Below are positions 34,628-36,053 of a DNA stretch of 36,053 nt, piece by piece (positions within the stretch are counted from its first letter, which is position 1; every line of letters begins with the position of its first letter). This DNA is from Moraxella boevrei DSM 14165 (lineage in GTDB: Bacteria > Pseudomonadota > Gammaproteobacteria > Pseudomonadales > Moraxellaceae). The stretch is taken from contig NZ_KB903784.1 of assembly GCF_000379845.1 (NCBI RefSeq), forward strand, positions 1 to 36,053, given 5' to 3'. The position numbers and the translations under genes were made by a program. The notes under the pieces were generated by a model. That model was given only the letters and a program-made list of their open reading frames with translations, was not told where the DNA came from and did not search any database.

Positions 34628-35518
34628 TTATTTGCCCAAATCATAATCCACAATCACAGGGGCGTGGTCGCTAAACCAACTATCACGGTACACCCAAGCC
34701 CCTACCGCACGGTTTTTCCAATCAGGTGAACAGGCATGATAATCAATCCGCCAGCCCACGTTTTTGGCACGAGCTTGCCCACGGTTTGACCACCACGAAT
34801 ACAAAAACGGCTCATCGGCTCGTACATGACGAAAACTATCCACATAGCCCAACTTATCATACAGATAGTCAAGCCACGCCCGTTCATGCGGTAAACAGCC
34901 TGATGCTTTTTGGTTACCTGACCAGTTTTTGATGTCAATTTTTTTGTGAACCATATTGTAATCGCCACAGACGATAATGGACTTTTGCTCATCTTTCCAT
35001 TTTGCCAAAATCGCTTGATAAGCGTCCAAAAAGGTATCTTTGCGAGCTTGGGCATCATCACCAGACGAACCAGACGGCAAATACAACGAAGCGATAAACA
35101 CAGGATAATCCATACCATCAAAGGCAAATTCGGCACAAATAAAGCGACCTTGACTGTCCGCCAACTCAAAGCCAAGCCCTGTCGTTACCGATACGATGGG
35201 TAATCGGCTATAAATCGCCGTGCCTGCATAGCCTGCTTTTTCGGCAGGAAATAGATAGCAGTGCCAACCTGTTGGGCGGTACTTGTCTGTCCATTGCTCA
35301 GGGTTAATGCGAGTTTCTTGCATACAGACTACGTCAATTTCAGAGTTTTGTAGCCATGTTAACAGCCCCTTTTTTTCAGACGCACGCAGACCGTTAACAT
35401 TGATAGATGCAATTCGTAAAATTTTGTTCGGATTTGGGTAACTGTTTTTGTTGACAACGACATCGGTAGGCTTGTCTTTTGGATCTTTAATAGTTTGCCA
35501 GTTTGCTAATGAAGTCAT
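34628..35518 (-). CDS. xthA: Exodeoxyribonuclease III, Crc-like
   Basis: The start at 35518 has AGAGAAAA upstream and gives 296 residues; a longer frame to 35578 lacks a site. The endonuclease/exonuclease/phosphatase fold is clear: IASINVNGLRA, QETR (Glu), GDYNMVH (Asp and Asn), WRIDYH (Asp) and SDHAPVIVDYD (His). All the catalytic residues of AP endonuclease/exonuclease III are kept, whereas Pseudomonas Crc, which it also resembles (KIDIKNW, ERAWLD, LGWRxDY, FSxHAPxIVDYD), has lost them. An N-terminal extension of about 34 polar residues precedes the domain. The likely role is base-excision repair; a Crc-like regulatory role cannot be excluded. Confidence 0.9.
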   Translation of the reverse strand: MTSLANWQTIKDPKDKPTDVVVNKNSYPNPNKILRIASINVNGLRASEKKGLLTWLQNSEIDVVCMQETRINPEQWTDKYRPTGWHCYLFPAEKAGYAGTAIYSRLPIVSVTTGLGFELADSQGRFICAEFAFDGMDYPVFIASLYLPSGSSGDDAQARKDTFLDAYQAILAKWKDEQKSIIVCGDYNMVHKKIDIKNWSGNQKASGCLPHERAWLDYLYDKLGYVDSFRHVRADEPFLYSWWSNRGQARAKNVGWRIDYHACSPDWKNRAVGAWVYRDSWFSDHAPVIVDYDLGK

Positions 35519-35558
35519 AATTTTCTCTATATTATTTAAAATAAGTTTGAAAAAAGAT

Positions 35559-35782
35559 TTAATAATCAATGGTTGCAATACGTTTGCCTGTTACGCTTAA
35601 ATTTTTGGCGTTATTGGCGGTAAATTCATCTGTTAAATGGCGAATATCTAGGGGTTCAAGCCCTTTTGTCATACGGATTTGGTTATAAATCTGATGACGT
35701 GGGGCGGATAGTTGGTTTACTAGATAAACTGGTTGTAAATTATCGATATTTTCTAATAAATTTACTAAGTATTTAATAACAA
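35559..35782 (-). pseudogene. 3' remnant of an unidentified gene cut by an IS3-family element
   Basis: On the minus strand a frame of about 74 codons runs from the IS end to a stop at 35559-35561. It has no in-frame start near its beginning, so it is the tail of a longer gene whose 5' part should lie beyond the insertion sequence. The translated tail (YLVNLLENIDNLQPVYLVNQ, then PRHQIYNQIRMTKGLEPLDI, ending GKRIATIDY) looks like real protein with normal codon use for this window. I do not recognise the family. It lies 40 bases upstream of the exonuclease III start on the same strand and may once have been its operon partner. Confidence 0.65.

Positions 35783-36053
<271 letters not shown>

Overview
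The window is AT-rich chromosomal DNA of a gammaproteobacterium, most likely of the family Moraxellaceae (Moraxella, Faucicola or Psychrobacter type). The basis is the protein set: a PhoB, SecA, MutS and FdxA of gammaproteobacterial type, the four-tRNA cluster Thr-Tyr-Gly-Thr, a BirA without its DNA-binding domain next to CoaX, a very large PlsB, an exonuclease III that resembles Pseudomonas Crc, and long A/T tracts between genes. No database comparison was possible, so the genus is inferred.

Layout. Bases 1-312 hold two tandem consensus promoters with GC-rich discriminators firing left, out of the window, as expected upstream of an rRNA or other stable RNA operon. Then come a leftward lipoprotein-phoB-membrane protein group, secA (leftward), mutS-fdxA (rightward), and a leftward tRNA operon that meets fdxA at two back-to-back terminators. 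From 9.1 to 14.9 kb there is a concentration of redox and electrophile-stress genes: a rhodanese lipoprotein, an RclA-type flavoprotein, a DUF302 lipoprotein, rppH, an OsmC-like protein, a MAPEG protein, a hemerythrin-like protein and an SBF-type transporter. From 15 to 21 kb lie an ankyrin lipoprotein, hemJ, birA-coaX, a TauE/SafE transporter and an apbC-FKBP-DUF1653 group. From 21 to 36 kb come purL, a solitary narK, a tesB-thioesterase-flavoprotein group, plsB, manB, a small membrane protein, an exonuclease III and finally the end of an IS3-family element that has cut an unidentified gene.

How it fits together. Most of the window is housekeeping: protein export, mismatch repair, translation, purine synthesis, cofactors (biotin ligation, CoA, haem, Fe-S) and phospholipid synthesis. 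The most interesting part is the DUF302-rclA-rhodanese group. RclA homologues reduce hypothiocyanous acid to thiocyanate in the cytoplasm. Here the gene sits 15 bases from a predicted envelope rhodanese, whose family handles thiocyanate-type sulfur chemistry, and behind another small lipoprotein. That suggests an envelope-plus-cytoplasm defence against host peroxidase products, but it is an inference. I saw no CRISPR array, prophage, toxin-antitoxin pair or restriction system.
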